Shown here piece after piece: positions 1 to 12,800 of a stretch of 64,000 nt of DNA. The position numbers and the translations under genes are program-made. The DNA is from Bettongia penicillata ogilbyi. Lineage: Eukaryota; Chordata; Mammalia; Diprotodontia; Potoroidae. The notes below the pieces were generated by a model. That model worked only from the letters and a program-made list of their open reading frames with translations. It ran no database searches and had not been told where the DNA came from. The stretch lies in contig JAJHZJ010000808.1 of assembly GCA_023548195.1 (NCBI GenBank), positions 5,437,182-5,501,181 on the forward strand, written 5' to 3'. Every line of letters begins with the position of its first letter. Within the stretch, counting starts at the first letter, position 1.

Positions 1-12
1 TCTCCCGGTCAG
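1..12 (+). other. Possible end of an upstream LIMCH1 exon
   Basis: The window opens with a pattern ending GGTCAG|GTAATT, a good splice donor. If it is an exon end that leaves one base, it joins to the 782-822 exon as ...[11 protein letters not shown] with no stop. Only 12 bases are visible, so this is a guess. Confidence 0.25.
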
Positions 13-781
13 GTAATTGACGTATCGAATAGTTACACATTTCTTCTGTCGCACCGAGTAGGCATGAGTACCTGCTGTGGGGGGCGGTGAATCAATGACA
101 GCTGGTACTTGTTTCCCCTTCTGCTTTCATAGAAAAGTGCTTGTTTCTGGCACACAGTTGGCACAGAGCTATTTCTTCAACATTGAATCCCTATGATGTT
201 TCTAGACCTTAAAAAAATACAAAACAAAACATTCATCATTTTGCCAGACCAGTTTTGTTTTGGTTTTTAAAACCCTAAAAGAACACCATGTCATTTACTT
301 ATGTATATTTTTTGTTCTTGTTTTTCCTCTTCTGTTTTTTTTAAATGGAGATCAGAAGAAGCATTTACTATCCAGTGGTAATGGTTCTGTTGGTAACTGT
401 GGCACGAGGTCTTTTCTTCTGCCTTTTCTCTGCTTAATATTTCCCCCTGTCGGACAGGGAGGAGAGAAGACATAAGCCAGAGTACAATGTGCATCACAGA
501 AATGTCCTATCTTTCCAAAGTAAGGAATAGTTGCTGCCTATAGTTTAGAAACTGGTGCTAATTTATGCAGTAAAGTATACATATGTTACATATCAGTCTT
601 ACTTTCTCTTGGTGTTGGGTCCACCCTGTTTCTGTGGTCTACTTCATCATGATTTTCTAATGCTTGTGGCTTATGAAAAAGCAGTAATTGGTTTTAACCA
701 GCATAGGAATCGCAAGTGCAGTCACCACAAGGAAAAAGGAAATTGGAAGCAATTCATTTTATGTTTTTTGTTTTTGTACAG

Positions 782-822
782 TGGAGTCTAATAGCAGTGA
801 GAAGTCACCTGCAAGTACACCT
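782..822 (+). CDS. LIMCH1: LIMCH1 exon: Ser-rich 41-nt exon
   Basis: A T-rich polypyrimidine tract and ACAG acceptor end at 781; the donor CCT|GTAAGT starts at 823. The exon enters with two bases completing a codon and leaves in phase 0, encoding (V)[13 protein letters not shown]. It joins in frame to the WAWDPEEER exon, at the place where LMO7 has a similar short Ser/Pro stretch before its WVWDQEEER. This is the weakest exon because it is short and low in complexity. Confidence 0.65.
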
Positions 823-3800
823 GTAAGTAATTGATTTTATTTTTTTTTAAATGTGATATTTATGCTGGCTAAACAGGATACTTGATTTATTTAAAGGGAC
901 CTCATTTGCATGTTGCCAATCAAGAGAAAGGAAACTGGAGCAGTGAATGAATGAAAATAATTCAAAATTTTCAGGATGCTGAAATTACTCATATTTCCAG
1001 GAGACTAAATATGGCAAGCATTTCATCATTATGCAGTATTGTCATTGTACATATAACTGGTGTACTTCAATTAGAATTGATAAACTGTAAAGTGAGCTAT
1101 TAAAAATAAATATGAAACAGGGAGCCAATATTTAAAAAAATCTTAAAGTATGTGAACTTATTCAGTCATTCATTCAAAATAATTTTTTAATAAGAAAAAT
1201 ACATCTGTGTTGATGATAGAGGGGATCATGAAAACTTCACCATGAAAAGGTACCTTGATATTCTTGAAAGTGTGCCAGATTTGGCATAAGAGGATTTGGA
1301 TTTATTCCCACCTCTGCCATTTCCTAGCTCTATGATATTGGACAAGACACCTAATTTCTCTAGGCCTCAATTTTTTGCTATCTTTGTATTGAGATTTCAA
1401 GGGGTCAGGCCAGTAAATGAGGATCCGCCACCATGCTGAAGAAAAAAAAAACAACTCAAGTATTTGAACTTTTCCTAAAAATTCTATCCCTCTCTCTCCC
1501 CTAAATAGACGGTCCTCTGCCCCTCCTTTCACTTCCAATCAATTCATAAACCTCTGGCTTGCTTTTTTTTTTTGCCCCCTTGTAGCATCCACGAACCATT
1601 CTTATTCTTTCCTTTCTTTCTTTCTCTCTCTTTCTTCCTTTCTCTCCCTCCCGCCCTTCTCTCTCATCTCATCACCGTAGATTTGCAGGGGTGGGGAACC
1701 TGCAGCCTCAAGACCACATGTGGTCCTCTAGATCCTCAAGTGCAGCCCTTTGAATCCAAACTTCGCAGAACAAATCTCAGTTAGAAGGTCACATGTGGCC
1801 TCCAGGCTGCAAGTTCCCCCCCACCCCTGAATCTTACAATACTTCCTCAAAGTTTACCTTTCTACCTGCTAACTCAATAGGTTCTCTTTCCTCCATGAGA
1901 CTTTTCAGCTGTGGCTATGGCCTATGTCCATTTCCCAGTTTAGAGATTTTTAAGAACAACGATATTAGAACCCCCTCAGGCCAAGAAACATTGGACTCAA
2001 TGCATAGGCCATTATTTATACTTGTCCCTATGGCTCTGAACACCTTGATACCATGACTCCACAATTTGGTTAATGTAAAGATGGAGTATAGCGCCTACAA
2101 TAATCTGATAGGCATCTGAGAAGCCGGTTCTCTCAGTTATGTTTTTACCAGCATAAAGGCTTGATCCCATGTTGTTAATCTACTTCTAATAGACTAGACT
2201 ATTTAGAAAGGGTCTCATGACTTGTTTGGGATTCTTCTATACAGGCAAATTGCCCCATGGTTTTCATTCAGGTGTTAACTGAATTCAGAATCCACCAGAT
2301 AGATCACCCTTGCTAGCCTGGTAGAGAAGGGACTGAAATGATGTATCTTTCTGAGTTTGGGAAAGGAGTGTAATAACTCAAAGAGAATCTAAAGAAATAT
2401 TTCACTCAAACACCCATGAGCTTGCATACCTAATGTCCTTTTGGTAGAAAAAAAAATGAGGCCACCTGCTTTCTCACCTTCCTAGAAGATGATAAACATT
2501 TAATTATAAAATAATGAATTTCAAGTCTCTAGATGTGCCACTAATTATAAAGGACTTTTTAAAGATAAGCTTTGTTTCCTCTGAAATCCTACAGCACTGT
2601 CCTTGGACCACTCATGGCATCTATCTGCTAGCTTTTAGCATAGTGGTCTGTATACATGTTTATTTCTCTTACTGGACTACAATTTTCTAGAGGCAGGAAC
2701 CATATCTTATTCATTTTATATTAATCGGAGTGCCTAGTACAGTACTTTACATATGACAGCTTCATAAATACATGTCAAATAAGTGAACAAAGACCAGTCC
2801 TGGTGATGTTTTTCTGGTTCCTTTTCATTGCTTCCTCTTTGAAGAGGCTGTAATTGTCCTTTCCAATTGACCAGTCTTTTGCTGCATCTCTCGTTCTGCA
2901 CTTTATTATAGGCTCATTCTTGTGGACTGTGATTCTTTCTCCCTGTCTCTCCTTTTCTCTCCCCCCCCCTCCAGTTACAAGAAATTGACATGATTGATCC
3001 ATGCCAAAGTTCCCACATAAATTCCACTTGGGTTAGCCCAACTCACTCCATGATTAGCTAACGGGAATGTAATGTCCCTGCTGAGTTCAGCAGAATTTCA
3101 GCTTTATTCCATGTTTTGTTAAGTACCATGTCTCTTTGTGTTACTGCATACATAAACACCAGATAAGATTGGTCTGATATATATGAACTGACCTGGGGTC
3201 TTTGTTCTGAATGCATGTACATCCTGTGCCCAGAAATATTAACAGATTTTAAATGTCATTCCTATGGGGGAATGAAGCAAAAGCTATCTCGTGCCAGGAG
3301 CTAATTACTGTATGCATTCATTAACTCATAAAGGGCTCATTGAATCCAGTCTGCATCTTGGAAGAAAACCAGAGTGGGGCAAAATTCAAAAGCTTTTTAA
3401 CCAACCAGGAAAGGCCTTTAGAAATGTTAAAAACTTCAGCTTCAGCATTTTCACTTGGGCATTAGACTATAGCTTAATTGTGTTCATTTGGCCCTGTCTG
3501 CTCTTGAGATATATTGCTGGATTTTATCATGGTTTTATTTTTCTAAGCGTTTCAACTTGTGGGCATGGGATCCAGAGGAGGAGCGCCGCCGGCAGGAGAA
3601 GTGGCAACTTGAACAGGAACGTTTGCTTCAGGTATGCTGGGTTTTGCTTATCAGCTGTTTTTTCTTTGTTGGTTTTTAATTCAACTTTTCATTTTCTTTT
3701 TTAATCATAGGATCATAAATTTAAAGCTGGGATGGACCTTAGAGGTCATCGTAGCTCAACCCCTTTATATTACAGATGAGAAAAATGAGTCACATAGAGG

Positions 3801-6800
3801 TTCAGTGACTTCTTCTCAGTCACAAAGCTAGTAAGTCTCTAAGGTGGAATTCAAATTAAGTTTTTCCTGACTTCCAAATCCAGTTCTCTATATATACATA
3901 CCATGATGCCTCTCAGAGCAAAGTCTCTAAGTGTAAGATTATAGTCTTTATCAGTTGACTAGTCTGATATTTTATCTGTGATCATTACACGTCATTTCAT
4001 GTTCAGAGAAAACAGCTATTAGCATGAATAGCTGTGAAGTAGGGAAATCCACATATTAACATTTTATGGTCAAAACAGGTCATCCTGTTAATGGTTGATA
4101 AAATCTCTTCCCCCCTGGTTACTAATCAAATTCCAACAAAGATAGCAATAGAAATCAGTTCCCAAACAGCTGTGTGATAACTTTGGTGAAACGAGTTTAT
4201 GGTCTCTGTCCAAGTTCCGGTAAAGAAATGTTCTATTTACAAAAACTCCTCTGTCCGGCTATGAACCACATCTCTTCTAATTTAAAAAAAAAAAGTTAGA
4301 TGGTATTTAATAAAGAAGTCCTAGAAATTCCTTACCTTTCAATTCTTGACTTAGTCTTTTCCCCAATACCCACCATAGGAAATGAACATTGAATTTCAGA
4401 GGCATTAATTACATTATGTCATTCAGAAAATAATACTTAAGGCAGTTTTAACTTACATTTTTGAAATATTCTTACTTTTAGAAAATTAATTCCAAAACTA
4501 TTGCAGATAGTCAACCAAATCAAATAAGACTTTAGTTCTGCTTTAAAGGATTTCAAAAGGCTGGTGAGTTTTTTAAGTTGGAGCAAGCAGGGGGGAAATA
4601 AAACATTTTTTATGACTTAAAAAAGCAAATGTATTTGTAGGAAAGATGCCCAGTTTTTCTTTAAAATCTGGTTCACTTGGTTCTAGTCACATGCTTTTCT
4701 GCTCATAAAACTGATGAGATGGAAAGCGCTTGTCTTCTGAAATCTTCACATTTTATTTATTGGCCTTCTGCCCAGTTAAATGGTAAGCATCTATACCAGA
4801 AATGCCATAGTGTATGGAAAAGGACTTCTCATGTGCCCAAGATGATTCTTGCTGCAGATCCTCATCACACTTTGCCTCTCAGCTAATAGCTGCCTTTATA
4901 TCCTTCGCCTAGTTTCCTCTTGGGTGTTGGACAGGGGTACTTCACAGAGTAAGAAGGCAGCTGGATGGTGCAGTAGATAGAGCACCAGTACAGGAGTCAG
5001 GAGGACCTGAGTTCAAATCTCATCTCAGACACTTGACATTCACTAGCTGTGGGACCTTGGGCAAGTCACTTAACCCCAATTGCCTCATCCTGGGTCATCT
5101 CCAGTCATCCCGATGAATTTCTGGTCACTGGATTCAGATGGCTCTGGAGGAAAAGTGAGGCTGGTGACCTGCATAGCCCTTCTTCACTCAAAACAAAGTC
5201 AAGTGCCAGTCATGTCATCATTTCTCTGATGGCATGGTCTTCTTTGCCAATGAAGGACAAACATAGAGTAAGAGAAATCTACGTATCTTACCAGTACACA
5301 CGATAAAACTGTTCAGGTCTCTTGCTGATCATTGGTCCTCTTGGCTAAGGAAGTGACTGGTTTGTGTTGAATTGTGTCCTTAAAGGATCGATAAAAGCTC
5401 CCAAGTCCATAACTCTGCTTGTTATGCCTGCCCTTATGTTTGAGATGCTAGGGTCAGTTTTGTAAGCAGAATCTTTGCTGACATTCTTCTAAGACTTCAC
5501 TGAAAAGTCAGGATTTCGGAACTGGATCTAGTCAGCTGACAATCTGGCTTGCCCAGCACTGCTTCTTCTGGAGCATTAAGAGGTACAGGAGTAAGAAAAG
5601 TCATAAAGAAACTGGGTATGTACTTTCCCTGCAGGGATGGTAGTGTGCTAGGTTATTATGGTAGGAGGCAAAAATGGCAAATGCTCAGTATTCCAAAGGA
5701 TGCTCAAGAACGATGAAAAAGAATGACTTGTTTTTAATTAGTCACAGTATCTGGCTGGAGGTTCTACATTTCAGCATTTCTGCAACTAGGTGGTGCAGTG
5801 GATAAAGTTCTGGGCTTGAGATCAGGAAGTCTTGAGTTCAAATCCTACCTCAGACATTTAACTGGCTATGCAGGAAACTTACTCTGGGCAAGTCCCTACT
5901 TCAGTTTTCTCAGCTGTAAAGGGAGATGATAATAGCACCTACTTCTAAGGATTGTTTTGGGGTCAAATGAGATAATATTTGTAAAATTCCTACCAAAGTG
6001 ACTACTACATAGTAAGCACATAAATGTATTTCCTTCCCTCCCTCATTCTACCTAGTCATTGAAGAGTTAGTTGAGGCACCATTTTAAAATTTTAGCTACA
6101 ATTTTTTTTGCATCAATTTATTAATTTCTTCCTAGTCAAGACTGCTGGTTAAATATTTCAATTAATTTTAAAGACTTCTTTATACAGAACATTTATGTTC
6201 CCCTATATGTGGTGATTGATTGCAGTATTTCTGAAAACAAGAAGGGCAGTTCTAATCCTGATAACATTTTAATGGACCATTAAAAAGCTTCCCTTAATTC
6301 AGAAATTATTCAGATCAAAAAATTCCATTTTGGTGGAAGAATATAAAGACTGTAAGTAAAAAGAAATCCAGATATTTGGCTAATTATCATTTTATCTACT
6401 TTCTGTAAAACCATAAAAGACTTTTTTATATTAAACTACCCTGATAGCACCTAATTTTTTTTAGATCAGTGCCCAAGTTTATATTTGAATATAGAGCTCA
6501 CATATTGCTATAAAACTGCTGAAGTTTTCCAAAGCATATACTTCAAACAGTTGTTTGGGGTAATTAGTTTGAGGCAGATATTTTTACTACCTTTTGCAGA
6601 TGAGAAAATTTAGGCTCATAGACATGAAGAGCTCTCCCCTCAGGGTCGCACAGCGAGTAAGGGGTAGAGCCAAGATTTGAGATAGGTCCTCTTCCAAGTC
6701 TACTATTCTTTCTACTGTGCTGTGTGGTCTTTTTGAACAATCTAGTTAAAGGAAACTATGTGTTTGGCTTACTTTTTAGTGAACAATCTTTTTTTTTTTT

Positions 6801-9800
6801 TTTAACAATGTATCCCCATCCCCTCCAGTTTTTTAAAAAGTTTATTTATTTTTAGTTTTCAACATTCACTTCCATCAGTTTTGAATTTTTTCCATCTCCC
6901 TCCTCTCCTCCCTCTCCAAGACAGTGTGCAATCTGATTTGGCTCCACATATACATTCTTATTAATGATATTTTCACATTGGTCTGCAATCTCTTAAAGGT
7001 GAATTTTAGCTTGTTTTCATTTTTTTTAAAATTTTCCATGTCCATAAGTTAGGATCCAAACTTGTATTCCATAGACAAGTATGTCTACAGAAAACTCCTA
7101 ACAATGTAGCTGAACATCCTTAGTATTTTTCTCATCTGCTTGAATAGTGTAAATGACCACAAAAATCTCATCTTGTTTCATTCCATGTCTTCCAGTCAAC
7201 TTACAACATCTCAGCAAGAGGTAACTTTTGTAGCATATGGTACATAGAATGCAGGATTGTTCATTTGTTTGCTTCTCAATGACTCCCAGTGATGTCTGAG
7301 GTGCTCAGTTCAGTCCAATTTGGTGAAATATTCCCTAACAGGAGAGATACCAGAAGGAACAAGACAAACTGAAAGAAGAATGGGAGAAAGCACAAAAGGA
7401 AGTGGAAGAAGAAGAACGTAGATATTATGAGGAGGTAAGAAAAATCACTGTGAAGTAGACTGTGAAATGAGCTCGCTGTCACAACTCAGCAAAATCTGTC
7501 TTCTGACGTGGTCGGCGGATATCTGGCCATCACCATCACTGACAGCCCTTTTGAAAAGGGTACAGAAGAGCTGTCTGGCAGTAAATTCTCCTCTAGACAA
7601 CAAATCCCATCAGGTTAGTTCCTCTAAAAATAAAGACAGTTTTGAGCCATAATGGGAGGTTTAAAACTTTCCATCTCTTAGTGTATATGTTGTACCCTAT
7701 CCCATGTGAGAACATACCTATCTGATTGGGGATTGGTTTGGCTTGTACGAAGTGAAGAGATCATTTTTATAGCATTATAATAAGCATGTTGGGTAGCAGT
7801 AAAATAATCTAACTGGGATTGTTTGTTTATTATCAAAATAATTTGGATTTGTGTGATCTGCTATCTTCACTTTGTGGCTGAGAAGACCGTATGCAGGCAC
7901 ACACTGCCTAACGTCATTAAATATGAGATCCGAGGATCCTAGATTCAAAGGTAGGAGGGTCCTTGGAGATCACTAGTTCAATTCTCTCTTTTTCAAAAAA
8001 GATCACATAGCTCGGATTCAACTTCAGCAGTTTTTATCCACATGCCACATTGACGACAGGGCTCAGCAAAGCAGTATTAGGGCGGTTAATGCCCAAGTCA
8101 GTAAGCATTTATGAAGCACTTACTATGTACCAGATCCTGAGTTAAGTGCTAGGAATGCAAAGAAATGCAAAGGACTTCCTTACCGTCAAGGAGGTCAGTC
8201 CAAAGAGGATTAGGGGACGAATATAGAATGAAAATATTACTGAGGACTACATATTCTTCGGCTGGGAATGGCTAGAAGATAAGGTAATGGGTGCCAAGGG
8301 GTACTAAGCTAAGCAGAGCAGTCCAGGTGGGGAGTACTAAGTAAGTTGGGCACCAAGGCAGTGCTGAGTGGAGCTGAACCAGTAAGGGTGGGGAGATAAA
8401 TTATCAAAGACAAGAGGGGATAATGATGATGATATGATTGCATTTATATAATGCCTTATGGTTTGCAGAGCACTTTATATACATTATATCATTTTCCCCT
8501 CAAATTAACTGTATGAAATGGTATTATAAACATCCCCATTTTATAGAAGAGAAAACTGATGCTGAGAATAGTTGTGATTTGTGCAGGGTCACACAGCTCC
8601 TAAGTGTTGTGAAACAAGATCTGAACTCAGACCTCTCCTGACTCTTAAGTAAAAGAATCTGGATATATTAGGACCACCCAGCTGCAATTGAAGGCAAATT
8701 TGAAAGCAGGCATTGAACAAGAAAACTGACCCAATTGTGGAATCAGTGGCTGCTGAGACTTTTTTTTATGATTGACCTAAGACGTAACAACTTATAAAGT
8801 TAAAGTGGAGATATGGTGGAACTCTATTAGGGCTATTATTGTAAAGTCATTTGGCTAGGACACTGGTTAATATAGGGTATAGCTGGTGTGTTTTTCAGTA
8901 TTTTAACCAGCTCATATTAGATGCAAAGGCCATATTTTATGCCCAGCATCCTCAGTTCTCATATCATTTATATCATTGTGAATTCTCTCTAGCAATAGCA
9001 AATTTTATGTTTAATCTACTACCTAAGAGCATTTTAAATTAGGCTTAGTAATTAGGGGTCCTTCATACTAATTCATTTGCATTTTGGAAAAAAATAACCC
9101 TCGCCTTATATTGTTTGTATTCTTTTGAAAACCATGCGAAATAAAATAAATCTTCCCACTTATTTCCTAAGTTCACTAGTAAAAAAGTACTCTCTTGATG
9201 TGTACATCTTGAATTACCTTTCTCCTTGGCTAACCTTGTTCCTTTTCCTTAGGAACGCAAGATCATTGAAGACACAGTGGTTCCCTTCACAATTTCTTCA
9301 AATTCAGCTGACCAGATTTCTACCTCCTCCTCTGTCACGGAAGGAAATGGGCCAGTGGTGAGATAACTGATGAGAAACTTAGGGGATTCTAGGACTCTTT
9401 CATCCATTCCACAGAAGGACTGAAACTCCAGTTTCCACCAGTTTCCATTGTGTGTCCTAGCCATTGCCAGAGGCAATAATATTGTCAAACTCACATTTGT
9501 ATATTGCTTGAAGACTTACAAAGGTACTTCCTTCCACCAAGCCTGTGAGCTAGGCAGTGCAAGTAGTCATATATTCACTTTAGAGAGGAGAAAAACTGAG
9601 ACTTAGAGAGATTTGGGCCCATACATAACAGCATATGGGAGACTTTAGAGATCCTGCTTCTCCTCATTTTACAGCACAAGGACCCAACAGGAAATATCTA
9701 GAATTCAAACCCAAGTCTTCCAGCCTCAAATTCAGAGATATTCTCACTTTATCACAAAGCCCATCTCTGTAGAATTAATTTCCAAGTAGAAGGAAGTAAG

Positions 9801-12800
9801 ATTGTCTCTCTCTCAGACTAACTGAAACCTTTTACAGGAGTCTAATAAGACCATGTAAAGGCCTATAGTAATGAGCAAGTCTCCTTGCCATTGTCATGAT
9901 ACCAGGGTGCTTGGGATTTTGATGGAACAGAGGGTGTGACAACTGTACGTGGGTTCTAAGAAAACCAAGTTCAATCCCATTCTTGAAATCCTTAATCTGC
10001 CTAATTTTTGGATGTATCCTGTGAGGCCAAAGAAAATCTTTCTTTTTTACCTATTACCTAATCCCAAAATGCATCCTCTGAAGAATGGATAGAAAAACAC
10101 CAAAGTGCTGGATGAGCCATAATCTCAATCCACAACCCCTTGATGCCTCTAAAATAGCAGATAGTTTTGGTGCTGAGGTGCCAATCTTGGAACCTGTTTC
10201 CCTTCTTCCTACCCTCCAACCTTTTTATGGGAGGGCTGTTTTGTTATCTGATAGGAGCTTTTGAGAGAGCCGCCAATTAAACACTGATGCCACTGGCACA
10301 GAATGTGGTTACAGTTCATTCCGACTTAGAGACATCCAGTAATTTTGAAGGTCTTTAAATCGTGGGAAACATGAATGAGTAATGATTTGACTTTTAACTC
10401 CTGGGTTGGGGTTGCAAGAGCTGCCCACTGTGCTTTCAGGCTCCATGTTTCAGGTTGCCTTTCGCCTCCTTTTATTTCCTAGAATAAGATGGAATTGGAA
10501 GATTCTAAAGAGGAAGAGAAAAGGCCAAGACCCATCTGGGAGGAAGGAAATGACTCGTTGCTGAAGAATAAGAGTGATAATTTAGAGGAAACCAGGAGGT
10601 ATGAGCCTTTGTCCAAATGAGCCCTGCCTGCCGACCTTGGAGAAAAAACTGTCTCATTGTTGGGTCACTGCTTATGGGTTATGATCAGCCTTGAAAAGCT
10701 TATTGCAGTGATACATTGTGCTATAATATAATATAATATAATATAATATAATATAATATAATATAATATAATATAATATAATATAATATAATATAATATA
10801 ATATAATATATAGTGTTATAATGACTATCAAATGGAAGTCCGTACCATATTAAGCATAATGAGAGAGCCATTTTTAAACAGGCATTAACAAAGGACCGTA
10901 CTGATTATCCTAGGCTCCACACATGGCTTTACCCTTTTCTTGTAGTCCCATTGAATGAGTCATTTGAGTTCTCTGTTTCTTAGTGACCGCTAACCAGCAG
11001 CACCAAGGGAAGAAGAGTGGCCTGGTGTCCCTGGGACATACCTTGGCTCCCACTGCCCTTTCACTAGACTATTAATCATAGCATTAAAGCAGTAACCTTC
11101 ACATCCTCAGGAGCCTAGCACCAGCCCCCCAGACCATGTCCTCAGGCACAGACTGATAGCAGGGTGATATCACTCCAATGAGGACCGAGTGAGCAGATCC
11201 TTTCCCCCTAAGGCTTCTAGTCTGTTCCACAGGGATTCTAGGCAGCCTGGTTCAATCTAGGTTGGCTTATTAAGGAATCTCCCAGAAGCAGAACCAAACT
11301 TTGGAGGATCCCCAGAGCCACTATACTCACCTGGAATTTCAGAGCCAGCTTAGGCCTAAAGCAGTTGCAGGTGTGGATTAGAATGGCTTCCTTAAAACAA
11401 TCACCCCAACCAAGCTGAATGCTCCTCCTACCCTGAGGAGACCTTTGTAGAACCACCAGAGACCTGGGAATATGCTGCACCCAGCTGGATTCATTCACAT
11501 AAATATTTTGGCCTTGACTCTTCCAGTCTGTGGTGACAGTAGCCAGGTCAGCAGCGACACCTACAATGAGAAATGTGTCTCTTGTCAATGCTGAATTTTT
11601 CTCATTTCATCATTATTGTGGTGGTTCACATTTAGAGGACTCTAGCTTTCAGAGTACTTTCACGTGCATTCATCTATTTGATCGTGTGAAGTAGAAAAGA
11701 CAGTTCAGCCCCTCTCTATTTTTTCTTGTTATTGACCATCCCTTTCTCCTTGTTACTCTCTCATGCCTTGGTTTTTGTATGCCCCTGTTCTCTCTCGGTC
11801 CTCTCTTATCCCCTTCTCTCTTAACCACCTTTGCTCGGTAATCATTGGTCTCCATCTGCCTCAGGACTCTCTTTCCTCTAGATCAGGAGTGGGGAATCTT
11901 TGGCCTCAAAGATACATGTAACGTTCTAGGTCCTCAAGTGGGGCCCTTTGATTGAATCCAAACTTCACAGAATAAATCCCTTTAATAAAAGAATTTGTTC
12001 TGTAAAACTTGAACTCAGTCAGAAGGCCGCACCTGAAGATATAGAAGGCCACAGATGGCCTCGAGGCCATAGGTTTCCCCACCCCACTTTGAGGGACTGA
12101 TCCTCTAGATTATAGTCACAAGGCTATAATATAGCCCCAGGGCCCTGGTCTGGAGGGCACTAGCATTCCCCAGGGCTTATGGCTTCACTCTCCTGGGCTG
12201 TCTCCATGAGGATCTGAGAGGAGATAGTGGCCCAGGTTGCCCCCTCCCCGCCCCAACACCCATGCTGCCTCCCACCTCTCTGCTCAGGTATATACATCAG
12301 TATTATTCTGGTGATGCTATATGACCACGGATCTTGATGTCAGAAGAACCACCTTGCAGGTTATTTAGGGGGCAATAAAAAGATGCCCAGTGAATATAAG
12401 CGGGCCAAAGCAGACCTCCAGTAATGACTTTCCCATGAGAAGTAGCCTACTGTACCACCTCAGATATAGGTTACTGGAAAGGGTGTCCCAGTCACCTAGC
12501 AAGAATGATGGAGGAGATCACGAATCCATAGGAGGAATAGGTAATAGAGAGTGAGCATTTTAATGCTGTTTCATCTGTTCAGTAAGAATCTATAGTAAAA
12601 GTGGCATGAGTTGGAATTACCAAACTCTAAAAACCGGCATTTCTGATACCTCCCAATAAACTCTACCACCTAGCAATTATTTCCAGGGGTGCCAAGACTA
12701 ATCAGAACACCTTTCTGAATAGCTGAGTTACACTCCTGCTGATTTCTTTGGGGAGGAAGGGAGCATGTTAGATCCCTGCCTCTAAAGGCTGTTTGCAAAT

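Larger units (their letters stand above)
823..3547 (+). other. LIMCH1 intron (repeat-poor, one MITE)
   Basis: Intron of 2.7 kb. It holds a C/T-rich tract at about 1590-1665 and a hAT-like MITE at 1686-1829, listed separately. The remainder is unique AT-rich sequence with no exon-like block I can support. Confidence 0.6.
3632..7341 (+). other. LIMCH1 intron with SINE/MIR copies
   Basis: Intron of 3.7 kb. It contains MIR3 at about 3705, a composite WSINE at about 4954, a tRNA-type SINE at about 5785, MIR at about 6560 and an L1/HAL1 3' fragment at about 6831. The stretch 3900-4950 is unique AT-rich DNA with nothing recognised. Confidence 0.6.
7435..9252 (+). other. LIMCH1 intron with MIR and L2 fragments
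   Basis: Intron of 1.8 kb. A MIR3-like fragment lies at about 7925-8025, an L2 3' end on the minus strand at about 8098-8200 and a MIR at about 8425-8645. Nothing is recognised in 8650-9250. Confidence 0.55.

Noticed and set aside
3291..3704. 137-codon + frame overlapping a LIMCH1 exon
   Set aside because: It crosses the real exon (3548-3631) in a different frame and reads through the splice sites; the exon's own frame gives the LIMCH1 helix.
10665..10871. Minus frame with repeating IILYY
   Set aside because: It is the translation of the (AATAT)n microsatellite.
11238..11588. 116-codon minus frame in a LIMCH1 intron
   Set aside because: No domain, no family likeness, no promoter or splice context. 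It is kept only as an unexplained sequence block.
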